Assembly (NCBI GenBank): GCA_945888565.1
Contig: CAMDAL010000017.1
Span: 1-22,286 of the forward strand
DNA length: 22,286 nt
Source: Devosia equisanguinis
GTDB taxonomy: Bacteria; Pseudomonadota; Alphaproteobacteria; Rhizobiales; Devosiaceae
Direction of reading: 5' to 3'
Shown piece after piece: positions 8,192 to 15,268 of this stretch (its first letter is position 1; each line of letters opens with the position of its first letter). Position numbers and translations under genes: made by a program. A model generated the notes under the pieces. The model had not been told where the DNA came from and did no database searches. It was given only the letters and a program-made list of their open reading frames with translations.

Positions 8192-8593
8192 TTACTCCGC
8201 CGTCGACTGGATGGTGATGATCTTCACTTCTGTGTCGGTGCAGGCGTCGTCGAGGCAGATCTCGCTCATCCAGACCTGACCGTTGCCGAACATAGCGCCC
8301 TCGGCGTTGACGAACAGGTCGTTGAAGGACTGGTCGGCGATGGCGCCGGCGATCTCGGGGGTGACGATGGCGGCGTAGTGCCCGGCGAACTCCCTGGCGT
8401 CTCCGACTACCATCGGTTCGCCGTCGGCCACGACCTCGATGGGATAGCTGACCCAGTCGGCGAAGGAGGTGCTGTCACCCTCGGCCACCGCCTGCTGGAT
8501 GGCGTCGAAGGCCTGGCGGTAGGTGTCGGGAGACTGGGCGAAGACGGTGGTCGTTGCGAGGGTCAAGAGGGCGGCGGCAATGAGACGGGACAT
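8192..8593 (-). CDS. small exported protein of unknown function
   Basis: This 133-residue protein opens with a clear Sec signal peptide (basic start MSR, hydrophobic core LIAAALLTLATTT, likely cleavage after VFAQ or VFA near residue 19-20). The mature part is acidic, with a Tyr/Phe-rich pattern and a C-terminal ICLDDACTD segment whose two cysteines could form a periplasmic disulphide. No catalytic motif is recognised; its size and alpha-plus-beta character fit an NTF2/SnoaL-like fold, but this is a guess. I chose the ATG at 8593 rather than an upstream one at 8755 because the signal peptide starts there. It is divergent from the M15-like gene with 91 bases between them. Confidence 0.8.
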   Translation of the reverse strand: MSRLIAAALLTLATTTVFAQSPDTYRQAFDAIQQAVAEGDSTSFADWVSYPIEVVADGEPMVVGDAREFAGHYAAIVTPEIAGAIADQSFNDLFVNAEGAMFGNGQVWMSEICLDDACTDTEVKIITIQSTAE

Positions 8594-8668
8594 CTGAAAT
8601 CGGGCTCCGCGTGAGAATCGGGTGGGCACAGATCGAACATGATGATGAACGCTACGGGATCCATTTCT

Positions 8669-8683
8669 GAACGGATTCTGAAC
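8669..8683 (+). promoter_or_regulatory. putative LexA (SOS) box of the alphaproteobacterial type
   Basis: GAAC (8669-8672), seven bases, then GAAC (8680-8683) reproduces the direct-repeat operator GAAC/GTTC-N7 known for LexA in Alphaproteobacteria. It ends one base before the ATG at 8685 and lies in the divergent intergenic region. An eight-base match can occur by chance in a window this size, so this is tentative. Confidence 0.35.
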
Positions 8684-8684
8684 G

Positions 8685-9306
8685 ATGCGTAAACCGCAAA
8701 GCATGAAGGCGCTGGAGGAACTTGGCCGGATTCGTCTCAGCAAAAACTTCTTCATGCGCGATTTTCTCCACTCGGAGATTTCGCAGTTCTATTCGATCCC
8801 CAACATACCAGAAGACCCCGACCTTGCGATAGAGGCCGGCACGCGGCTCTGCGAGGAGGTGCTGGAGCCACTGATGACGCGGTTCGGGCGGCTCTCGATC
8901 CGGTCGGCGTATCGCTCGGCAGCGGTCAACGACTTCGGCAACAGGAACAACCTCAACTGCGGGCGCAACGAGACGAACTTCGGTGGCCATATCTGGGATC
9001 GGCGCGACGCACAGGGTGCGATGGGGGCGACCGCCTGCGTAGTGGTGCATGCGCTGATCCCGTACTACGAGGCGACGGGGCTGGGAGGCACTGGCGTGGT
9101 GGATTCACGACCACCTGCCATATGACGAACTCGAGTTCTTTCCGCGCTTCGCAGCGGTGAACATCAACTGGCGGGAGACGCAGCGCAGCCGGATCATGTC
9201 GTGGATTCCGCCGCGGCGAGGATTGCTCACCAAGCCGGGCATGAAGAATGCCGTGGGCTCACACGAAGCTGAGTATGCGGAGTGGATCGACTCGTTGGCG
9301 AGTTGA
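8685..9306 (+). pseudogene. M15-peptidase-like protein gene with a single-base frameshift
   Basis: The first frame runs 8685-9125 and includes LSIRSAYRS and GGHIWDRRD, similar to the Arg and His/Asp motifs of M15A-type zinc peptidases. At about 9080 the frame loses similarity, while the frame ending at TGA 9304-9306 continues with AWWIHDHLPYDELEFFPRF and a C-terminal region through LTKPGMKNAVGSH. Removing one G from the run 9077-9080 joins them as ATGWEALAWWIHD and gives a 206-residue protein. No signal peptide is seen. The start is uncertain (8685 or 8703); neither has a good ribosome site. A LexA-type box abuts the start. Peptidase function is inferred from weak motif similarity. It may be a truncated gene or a sequencing error. 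Confidence 0.65.
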
Positions 9307-9356
9307 CAGGTTTCGGGCCGCCCTCTAGCACCGCCTGACATACTCGGGAGGAAAAG

Positions 9357-10571
9357 ATGCGGCACACCTGGCGCTGGTTTGGCCCCAAGGATCTGGCCAA
9401 GATCGACGACATCGTGCAGGCGGGCGCCGAGGGTGTGGTCACTGCGCTTCACCACGTCCCCAACGGGATGGTGTGGTCGCCCGAGGAGATCGCGAAGCGG
9501 CAGGCGGAAATCCGCGTGCGCTCGGATGGCGCGGCGTCGGGCCTCGAGTGGGAGGTGATCGAAAGCCTGCCGGTGTCCGAAGACATCAAGAAGCAGAAGG
9601 GCGACTGGCGCCAGCATATCGAGACCTACAAGACGAGCCTGCGGAACGTCGCCAAGGCCGGGCTCGAGGTGGTGTGCTACAACTTCATGCCGGTGATCGA
9701 CTGGACGCGCACGGACCTCCGCTACCAAGTGAGCCATGGCGGCACCTGCATGCGCTTCGACATCTACGATTTCGCGGCCTTCGACATCCATGTGCTGAAG
9801 CGCAATGCGGCGATCCACGACTTTTCGGTCGAGGTGGTGGAGGAAGCCGAGCGGCGGTTCGCGCGGATGGATGAGGCGGCGCAGCAGGCGCTGGCCCGCA
9901 ACATCACCATGGGCCTGCCGGGCTCGACCGAGAGCATGACGCTCGACGACGTGCGGGCGCACCTGGCCGAGTACGGCCACATCTCGGCCGACCAGCTGCG
10001 CCGGCACTTCATCGATTTCCTCACCGAGATCATCCCGGTGGCGGAAGAGGTCGGGGTGCGGATGTGCTGCCATCCGGATGATCCGCCGTTCGAACTGCTC
10101 GGCCTGCCGCGCATCATGTCGACGGCTGCCGACTACCGGAAGATCCTTGGCGCGGTGGACAGCCCGGCGAACGGCATGACGCTCTGCTCGGGTTCGCTCG
10201 GGGCGCGGCCGGACAACGAACTGCCGGCGATCATGAGCGAGTTCGGCGCCAAGGTGCATTTCCTGCACCTGCGAAATGTGAAGCGGGACAGCGACGCGAT
10301 CGCCGGATCGTTCTACGAGGCCGAGCACCTGGGCGGCGACACCGACATGGTCGCGCTGATCGCGGCGATCCTCACCGAGGAGTCGCGGCGGCGGCAGCAG
10401 GGCCGGACGGATCACCAGATCCCGATGCGGCCCGACCATGGGCAGGACATTCTCGACGACCTGCAGCGCCGGGCGCAGCCGGGCTACCCGACGATCGGCC
10501 GGCTCAAGGGCCTCGCCGAGTTACGCGGCGTGGAACGGGCGCTGAGCCACGCGCAGTACGGCATCGTCTGA
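9357..10571 (+). CDS. uxuA: mannonate dehydratase
   Basis: This 404-residue protein matches UxuA in length and along its whole sequence: the opening HTWRWFGP, the metal-site CCHPDDPP segment (Cys237, Cys238, His239), MTLCSGSLGARPDN, LHLRNVKRD and the C-terminal MRPDHGQDILDD. UxuA dehydrates D-mannonate to 2-keto-3-deoxygluconate in glucuronate catabolism, using Fe2+ or Mn2+ in the cytoplasm. A GGGAGGAAAAG ribosome site precedes the ATG, and a strong intrinsic terminator follows 22 bases after the stop, so the gene is transcribed alone here. No uxuB, uxaC, kdgK or regulator of the pathway is in the window, so its partners must be elsewhere. Confidence 0.96.
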   Translation: MRHTWRWFGPKDLAKIDDIVQAGAEGVVTALHHVPNGMVWSPEEIAKRQAEIRVRSDGAASGLEWEVIESLPVSEDIKKQKGDWRQHIETYKTSLRNVAKAGLEVVCYNFMPVIDWTRTDLRYQVSHGGTCMRFDIYDFAAFDIHVLKRNAAIHDFSVEVVEEAERRFARMDEAAQQALARNITMGLPGSTESMTLDDVRAHLAEYGHISADQLRRHFIDFLTEIIPVAEEVGVRMCCHPDDPPFELLGLPRIMSTAADYRKILGAVDSPANGMTLCSGSLGARPDNELPAIMSEFGAKVHFLHLRNVKRDSDAIAGSFYEAEHLGGDTDMVALIAAILTEESRRRQQGRTDHQIPMRPDHGQDILDDLQRRAQPGYPTIGRLKGLAELRGVERALSHAQYGIV

Positions 10572-10593
10572 ACTCGACGCGTCGCATCAACCG

Positions 10594-10630
10594 CCCGCCA
10601 CCTGCTCCAATGCAGGTGGCGGGCTTTTTT
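10594..10630 (+). terminator. intrinsic terminator of uxuA
   Basis: A 12-bp perfect stem (CCCGCCACCTGC with GCAGGTGGCGGG), a 6-base loop and a run of six T residues make a textbook Rho-independent terminator. Confidence 0.95.
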
Positions 10631-10642
10631 GTTGTCCGGCGC

Positions 10643-10693
10643 TTGACACCCATAGCTGATGGGCTATGAATAACCCATAGCCAACGGGGTATG
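10643..10693 (+). promoter_or_regulatory. promoter with tandem palindromic operators for the ArsR-type regulator
   Basis: A sigma-70-like promoter is visible: TTGACA at 10643-10648, a 16-base spacer and TATGAA at 10665-10670. Two copies of CATAGC-N6-GCTATG overlap it: 10651-10668 is perfect and covers the spacer and -10; 10676-10693 has one mismatch and covers the expected transcription start. The copies are 25 bases apart. This arrangement is typical of an autorepressing ArsR-type dimer. Confidence 0.75.
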
Positions 10694-10697
10694 GATA

Positions 10698-11024
10698 GTG
10701 GCGCCCGAAGCGCAGGACCTTTTGTTCAGATCGCTTGCCGATCCGACGCGACGCGGGCTGTTCGAGCGGCTGTGCCGCGAGGGCGAGCTTTCGGTTGTGG
10801 CCCTGACGGCGAAGGCCGGGGTGTCGCAACCGGTGGTCTCCAAGCACCTTGGAGTGCTGCGGGATGCCGGGCTGGTAACGGGGCGGCACGAGGGTCGCGA
10901 GACGCGCTATTCGGCGCGGCCCGAGGCGCTGCGGCCTCTGGTGGACTGGACCAAGGACATGGCCGGCTTCTGGGAAGGCCGGTTCGACGATCTCGAAAAC
11001 CTCTTGCGAAGGATGGACCAATGA
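10698..11024 (+). CDS. ArsR/SmtB-type winged-helix repressor
   Basis: The 108-residue protein has the compact ArsR winged helix: a helical start with LFRSLADPTRRGLFERL, the recognition helix GVSQPVVSKHLGVLRDAGLV (41-60) and a wing with GRHEGRETRYS (61-72). It lacks the cysteine motif of metal-sensing ArsR proteins and resembles the subgroup found beside SRPBCC and DUF1801 genes. The start is GTG at 10698 with GGGG eight bases upstream; the nearby ATG at 10691 is out of frame and within the operator. Its stop overlaps the next ATG by four bases. Tandem palindromes over its promoter point to autoregulation of the five-gene operon. The signal sensed is unknown. Confidence 0.92.
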   Translation: MAPEAQDLLFRSLADPTRRGLFERLCREGELSVVALTAKAGVSQPVVSKHLGVLRDAGLVTGRHEGRETRYSARPEALRPLVDWTKDMAGFWEGRFDDLENLLRRMDQ

Positions 11025-11224
11025 GCAGGTTGATCAGGCAGTGCCACCGGTGGATTTCGGCGCTGTTCGTCGTGACGATCATCATCACCATGGTGGCGCT
11101 GGCGCAGCCGGAGCCGATCGTCTGGGTATCGTACATGCCGCTGCTGCCGCTGTTCCTCTTGCTGGCGACGGGGCTCTACCTTTTCGTGCTGCCCTATGCG
11201 CAGCGCTGGCGGGTGCGGGGCTAG
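11021..11224 (+). CDS. small two-helix membrane protein
   Basis: This 67-residue protein has a short basic start (MSRLIRQCHR), two hydrophobic segments (about 12-28 and 39-60) and a basic C-terminal end (QRWRVRG), predicting an inner-membrane hairpin with both ends in the cytoplasm. The ATG overlaps the arsR stop (ATGA), so it is translationally coupled to the regulator, and the DUF1801 gene follows after four bases. I do not recognise the family. Its position suggests it is co-repressed by the ArsR protein. Confidence 0.75.
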   Translation: MSRLIRQCHRWISALFVVTIIITMVALAQPEPIVWVSYMPLLPLFLLLATGLYLFVLPYAQRWRVRG

Positions 11225-11228
11225 ATCG

Positions 11229-11687
11229 ATGGCGAAGAAATCAGCCGGCAGGCCAGGGATCGATACGCCGTGGCGGGCGCCCACCGAGGTGGTGCGGCTT
11301 TCGGGCGGTAACCCGCAGGTGCCACTGGGGTTTGGCGAGGAGCCCGTACGCTGGTTCATCGCGGCGATGCCCGGCTGGCAGAGCGCCATGGGAGAACGAC
11401 TGGATGCTCTGATCACGTCGGCTGCCCCGGGCGTGATGAAAGCGGTGAAGTGGAACACGCCGATGTACGGCATGGAACTCGACCACTACTTCGCGGGCTT
11501 CCATTGCTTTGACCGCTACATCAAGGTCAGCTTCAACTCCGGGGCGCTGCTCGATCCGATGCCGCCGGGGACATCGAAACAGGCGAAGGTGCGCTACCTC
11601 GATATCCACGAGGGCGATCCGCTCGACGAGGCGCAGTTCAAGGACTGGGTGAAGCAGGCGAGCCAGTTGCCGGGGGACAAGCTGTGA
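11229..11687 (+). CDS. DUF1801 domain protein (first of two)
   Basis: The 152-residue protein shows the DUF1801 pattern after an N-terminal extension of about 45 residues: LDALITSAAPGVMKAVKWNTPMY, then a beta-rich section with YIKVSFNSGALLDP and the C-terminal helix ending FKDWVKQASQL. DUF1801 proteins have an iron-chaperone/YdhG-like fold and no confirmed activity. I chose the ATG at 11229, four bases after the stop of the membrane protein gene; an earlier in-frame ATG at 11196 would overlap that gene. It belongs to the ArsR-led operon. Confidence 0.88.
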   Translation: MAKKSAGRPGIDTPWRAPTEVVRLSGGNPQVPLGFGEEPVRWFIAAMPGWQSAMGERLDALITSAAPGVMKAVKWNTPMYGMELDHYFAGFHCFDRYIKVSFNSGALLDPMPPGTSKQAKVRYLDIHEGDPLDEAQFKDWVKQASQLPGDKL

Positions 11688-11697
11688 GGACGGGACG

Positions 11698-12078
11698 ATG
11701 AGTGATGCGGAACGGGAGATCGACAACCGGATCGGCCAGCTCGGCGGCTGGCGTGGGACCAAGCTCGCCAAGGTGCGCGAACTGGTGAAGCAGGCGCTGC
11801 CCGATGTGGTCGAGGAGTGGAAGTGGGAGAACCCAGTCTGGAACAAGGACGGGATCATCTGCACCGGCGAGGCCTACAAGGCGGCGATCAAGCTGACCTT
11901 TCCAAAGGGCGCGTCGCTCAAGGACCCGGGGCGGCTGTTCAATTCGAGCCTCGAAGGGGCGGCGCGGCGGGCGCTCGACATCAAGGAGGCCGACGAGATC
12001 GACGAGGCGGGGCTCGTGGCGCTTTTCGTCGCGGCGGCGGACCTGAACGCGGCGACCGCGAAGGCGAAGAAGAAGTGA
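11698..12078 (+). CDS. DUF1801 domain protein (second of two)
   Basis: The 126-residue protein is a second DUF1801 member: the segment LVKQALPDVVEEWKWENPVW matches the core of the first copy (helix, then W-N-P), followed by GIICTGEAYKAAIKLTFPKG and a Lys/Ala-rich tail (ATAKAKKK). It is shorter than its neighbour and only distantly similar, so the pair is likely an old duplication or separate acquisition rather than a recent copy. It lies ten bases after the first DUF1801 gene, and its TGA overlaps the GTG start of the SRPBCC gene (GTGA). Function is unknown. Confidence 0.88.
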   Translation: MSDAEREIDNRIGQLGGWRGTKLAKVRELVKQALPDVVEEWKWENPVWNKDGIICTGEAYKAAIKLTFPKGASLKDPGRLFNSSLEGAARRALDIKEADEIDEAGLVALFVAAADLNAATAKAKKK

Positions 12079-12488
12079 GGGCGCCGGCCGATGCGCCAGA
12101 AATCCGCTCGGTGGTGGTGGAACGCGAGATGCCGTTTCCTCCCGCGCGGATCTGGCGGGCGCTGACCCAGCCGCACCTGATCGCAGAGTGGCTACTGCAA
12201 TCGGACTTCGCACCCGTGGTCGGGCGCGACTTCAAGTTCACGCAGGAGTGGGGCGTCATTGACTGCCGAGTGACCGAAGTCGAGCCGGAGCGGTCGCTTG
12301 CCTATACCTGGGCGGCGTTTGGGCTAGAGAGCACCGTGACGTGGACGCTGACGCCGACCGGGCAGGGGACGCTGCTGCGGATGGAGCAGGTGGGGTTCCG
12401 GCGCGACCAGGAAGAGGCGTTCCGCGGGGCACGGGCGGCCTGGACTGGGTATTTGGGGCAGCTGGAAGGGGTTGTGGCGCGGGGGTGA
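12075..12488 (+). CDS. SRPBCC (AHSA1/Bet v 1-like) domain protein
   Basis: The 137-residue protein has the AHSA1 pattern: REMPFPPARIWRALTQPHLI at the start, then WLLQSDFAPVVGRDFKF, VTEVEPERSLAYTW, and the long C-terminal helix with GYLGQLEGVVA. This helix-grip fold encloses a hydrophobic ligand pocket. ArsR plus SRPBCC in one operon is a frequent bacterial arrangement. I chose the GTG at 12075 because it overlaps the upstream stop by four bases and yields the expected family length; frames starting earlier read through the DUF1801 gene. It is the last gene of the operon and is convergent with the desuccinylase-family gene. Confidence 0.9.
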   Translation: MRAPADAPEIRSVVVEREMPFPPARIWRALTQPHLIAEWLLQSDFAPVVGRDFKFTQEWGVIDCRVTEVEPERSLAYTWAAFGLESTVTWTLTPTGQGTLLRMEQVGFRRDQEEAFRGARAAWTGYLGQLEGVVARG

Positions 12489-12508
12489 TGCTCTAGCGTC
12501 TGGACGCT

Positions 12509-13651
12509 TCAGTCTTCCAGCAGGTACGCGCCCTTGCGGCTGGGTAGGACCGTGGTCCCGACGATCTTCATGATGCTCGTCCCGCGCGGGGCGTATTTCT
12601 GCATGCGGCGGCTCAGCACCAGGCCGTCGGTGCCGGCGAGGATGGGGGTGCGGGACATGAAGGCTTCGGGGCCGTCCATGGCGATGAGGTCGGCGACCGG
12701 TTGGCCCTTGCTGACGCGCTCGCCCAGTTCGACGCGATAGGCGACGAGGCCGGGGCGGTCGGTGCGGATGATCTCGGTGGCTTCGAGCGGGGTGGCCTCG
12801 GCCATGTGGGCGGGCGGCGTGCCGGCCTCGGCGTCGATCAGGTTGCGGCCGCAGAGGAAGCCCCAGAGGCGGCGGGCATCGTCGGCGCCAAGGGGATCGA
12901 AGACGTCGGCCTGGCCGCGGTATTCGAGCGTGGCCGTAGCGCTCGCCATCGGGACGGGTTTACCGGGATTGGCCTGCGCCACCTTGCGGTAGAGCTGGGG
13001 CAGCACCTCGTCGAACGAGCCGCCACCGGAGTCGGCGGCGGTGAGCGTGGCCGCTGCCCCCATCCAGTCGGCGAGATCCTGCAACTCGGGCATGAGTTCG
13101 GGCGAGGTGAAGATGTGGATCAGCGAGTCGTCGTCGCAGTGGAGGTCGAGCACGAACTCGGCGTCGTGCGCTTCCTTGAGGACGAGGAGGCGCAACTGCT
13201 CGGCGGCGGTGCGGGGCTGCTGGGCATCGATCCAGCGCGACACGGCGGTGCGGATCAGGTTGACGTTGAAGACCTCGTCGTCGCTGAGGCGCCCGCTGAG
13301 CTGGCTGCGGATGAGCGAGAAGAGGTCGGGCCAGCGGCGGTTGAAGTTGACGCCGGTATTGGTGTCGTAGCGGCCTATATGGTGGCGCAGCGACTGCTGG
13401 CCGAGGCCGAACGGGTTGACCGCCGGCATGACGACGAAACGGGCGCGGAGCAGGCCCTGGTCGTCGGCCTGCCGTAGCATCGGCAACAGGTGGTGCAGCA
13501 CCATGGTACCGGGATGCTCGTCGGCGTGAAGCGCGGCCTGCAGGTGGACTTTCTCCGGCGCGTTCTGCGGGCCGACGACGTAGTAGGTGAACTCGGTGAC
13601 GGTGCCGGGGGTATCGCCGCGCAGCGGGACGGTCTTGCGTTCGAAGCTCAC
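12509..13651 (-). CDS. succinylglutamate desuccinylase/aspartoacylase family protein (AotO-like)
   Basis: This 380-residue zinc carboxypeptidase-like enzyme carries ALHADEHPG (zinc ligands His and Glu of HxxE), VLDLHCDDD (third zinc His) and ATLEYRGQADV (catalytic Glu region), followed by a C-terminal beta-barrel domain ending near the stop. The family removes acyl groups from acylated amino acids. It closes the amino acid ABC transporter operon, 14 bases after the permease stop. In Pseudomonas aeruginosa the aotJQMOP arginine/ornithine transporter operon includes a family member, AotO, so this is probably the equivalent gene; the activity of AotO is not well defined. Related DoeB/EutE deacetylases of ectoine breakdown are an alternative, but no other ectoine genes are present. 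Confidence 0.88.
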   Translation of the reverse strand: MSFERKTVPLRGDTPGTVTEFTYYVVGPQNAPEKVHLQAALHADEHPGTMVLHHLLPMLRQADDQGLLRARFVVMPAVNPFGLGQQSLRHHIGRYDTNTGVNFNRRWPDLFSLIRSQLSGRLSDDEVFNVNLIRTAVSRWIDAQQPRTAAEQLRLLVLKEAHDAEFVLDLHCDDDSLIHIFTSPELMPELQDLADWMGAAATLTAADSGGGSFDEVLPQLYRKVAQANPGKPVPMASATATLEYRGQADVFDPLGADDARRLWGFLCGRNLIDAEAGTPPAHMAEATPLEATEIIRTDRPGLVAYRVELGERVSKGQPVADLIAMDGPEAFMSRTPILAGTDGLVLSRRMQKYAPRGTSIMKIVGTTVLPSRKGAYLLED

Positions 13652-13665
13652 GATCTACCTCATGG

Positions 13666-14409
13666 TCAGGCGCGGGTGAGGCCGAATTTCAGCGGCCGGG
13701 CTCCCGGCATATGCCGCATCAGATGGCGGTACACGAGTCCAAACACGAAGAAGACCGCCAGCGAAACGGCGAGGAAGTAGGCGGCGGCGACCGAGAAGTG
13801 CAGCACCGAGTTGTAGTCGCGCTGGAACAGGTCGTTGGCCTGGCTCATCAGGTCGCGCTGGCCGTCGATCACCGGCAGGGTGAAGTAGACGAGCGCCGTG
13901 GCGTGAAACAGGAACACCACCTCGTTGGTGTAGGCCGGCCAGGCGAGGCGGATGACATGCGGCCAGATGATGCGCCGGAAACGCTCCGACCGCCCCATGC
14001 CGAAGGCCTTTGCCGCCTCGACTTCGCCCTTGGGCACGGCGCGCAGGGCGCCGTGGAGGATTTCGGCCGTGTAGGCTGTGGTGTTGAGGGCGAGGATCAG
14101 CGGGCCGAGGAAGAGCGGGTTCAGCACCAGCCAGTCGATGCCGAGCGGTTTCCAGACACTCAGGTTCAGCGCCAGCGCCAGCGAATAGAGCATGAACAGC
14201 TGGATGAAGAACGGCGAGCCGCGGAAGGCGTAGATGTAGCCCCCGCAGAGGTTTGCCAGCAGCCGGTTGTTCGAGTTCCGCCCCAGCATCACCAGCACGG
14301 CTAGCCCGAAGCCCACCGGGATCGAGGCGAAGGCGAAGTAGAGGTTGAACAGCGTGGCGCGACCGAGGATCGCCACGTCCACCAAGATGGCGTCGAGGAG
14401 CCCGGTCAT
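13666..14409 (-). CDS. polar amino acid ABC transporter permease (HisM/AotM-like)
   Basis: The 247-residue inner-membrane protein has about five hydrophobic segments and the cytoplasmic EAA loop (GALRAVPKGEVEAAKAFGMG) that docks on the ATPase; YAFRGSPFFIQLFML is characteristic of the His/Glu/Gln/Arg permease family. The ATG at 14409 overlaps the stop of the other permease gene by four bases (ATGA), so the two are translated together as a heterodimer; longer frames from 14688 are rejected because they run antisense to that gene in another frame. Substrate is probably a basic amino acid, by analogy with aotM/hisM. Confidence 0.92.
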   Translation of the reverse strand: MTGLLDAILVDVAILGRATLFNLYFAFASIPVGFGLAVLVMLGRNSNNRLLANLCGGYIYAFRGSPFFIQLFMLYSLALALNLSVWKPLGIDWLVLNPLFLGPLILALNTTAYTAEILHGALRAVPKGEVEAAKAFGMGRSERFRRIIWPHVIRLAWPAYTNEVVFLFHATALVYFTLPVIDGQRDLMSQANDLFQRDYNSVLHFSVAAAYFLAVSLAVFFVFGLVYRHLMRHMPGARPLKFGLTRA

Positions 14410-15209
14410 ACGCGTTCCGCCATCGGCATGCCGCGCGATGCCCACCGGGTGATGGCGGCGAAGGCCTTTTCGGACAGGTAGGTCACGAGGATGTAGAACA
14501 GCAGCAGAGCGAGGTAATAGCCCCAGCGCCAGTCGCCGTGGATGACGCCGGCGGTGCGGCTGAAATTTGGGGCTCCCAGCAGGTTGGCGCCGCGCACGAT
14601 GTCGGTGATCTGCAGCAGCGACAAAAGCGAGGTCGCCTTGATCAGCAGCAGCCAGCAATTGGACAGGCCGGGCAGGGCGTAGACCCACATCTGCCGGATA
14701 TGGACCCGGCTCAATACCTGCCAGTTGGTCATGCCGAAGGCGCGGGCCGCTTCAAGCTGGCCGCGCGGCACGCTGTTGAGCGCGCCGGAGATCACATTGG
14801 CGGTGAAGGCGCCGTAGACGATGCCGAGCGAGACGGAGGCCAGCAGCAGGTATTCGCCGGTGCCGAGGAACCAGTTTGCCTCGGGGCAGGGAGGCCACAC
14901 GCCGGCGCCGGCGCCGGCGGGGCACACGCTCTGGGCGATGACAAGCTCGACCAGCTGCTCGAAGGCGAGCGGGAAGAAGATGAAGAACAGCACGTCCGGG
15001 ACGCCGCGGACCATGTTGGTGTAGATGGTGCCCAGGAGCTTGAGCGGCGGCAGGCTGGAATTGCGCAGCGCGGCGCCGCCGATGCCGAACAGCAGGGCGA
15101 AGGCGCCGCCCAGCAAGGCAGCGATCACCGTGTACTGGAAGCTGGCGTACCAGTTCAGGTGTCGGCCGTTCGTCAGGTACGAAGCCCAGAACTCGAACGT
15201 CTCGGTCAT
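14406..15209 (-). CDS. polar amino acid ABC transporter permease (HisQ/AotQ-like)
   Basis: The 267-residue partner permease carries YTNMVRGVPDVLFFIFF and the EAA loop GALNSVPRGQLEAARAFGMT. It is somewhat longer than typical HisQ because of a loop after the second or third helix that holds two cysteines (CPAGAGAGVWPPC), possibly a periplasmic disulphide. That loop is encoded in part by three copies of GCCGGC (14901-14918), which could be slippage-prone. It follows the binding-protein gene by 59 bases containing a strong hairpin. Confidence 0.92.
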   Translation of the reverse strand: MTETFEFWASYLTNGRHLNWYASFQYTVIAALLGGAFALLFGIGGAALRNSSLPPLKLLGTIYTNMVRGVPDVLFFIFFPLAFEQLVELVIAQSVCPAGAGAGVWPPCPEANWFLGTGEYLLLASVSLGIVYGAFTANVISGALNSVPRGQLEAARAFGMTNWQVLSRVHIRQMWVYALPGLSNCWLLLIKATSLLSLLQITDIVRGANLLGAPNFSRTAGVIHGDWRWGYYLALLLFYILVTYLSEKAFAAITRWASRGMPMAERV

Positions 15210-15232
15210 TGAGCCCCCGCGCGGCAGGTGGC

Positions 15233-15256
15233 GACGGAGCAGGTTCCTGCCCCGTC
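15233..15256 (-). repeat. intercistronic hairpin after the binding-protein gene
   Basis: GACGGAGCAG and CTGCCCCGTC form a 10-bp stem with one mismatched (wobble on one strand) position around a GTTC loop. No T-run follows. Such hairpins behind binding-protein genes commonly stabilise the upstream mRNA and raise its level above that of the permeases; that role is inferred here. Confidence 0.55.
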
Positions 15257-15268
15257 GTCAGTGTCGGA

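Noticed and set aside
9105..10439. Long open frame (444 codons) on the minus strand opposite uxuA
   Set aside because: It is antisense to a full-length, clearly recognised mannonate dehydratase and shows no family pattern; long antisense frames are common at this GC content.
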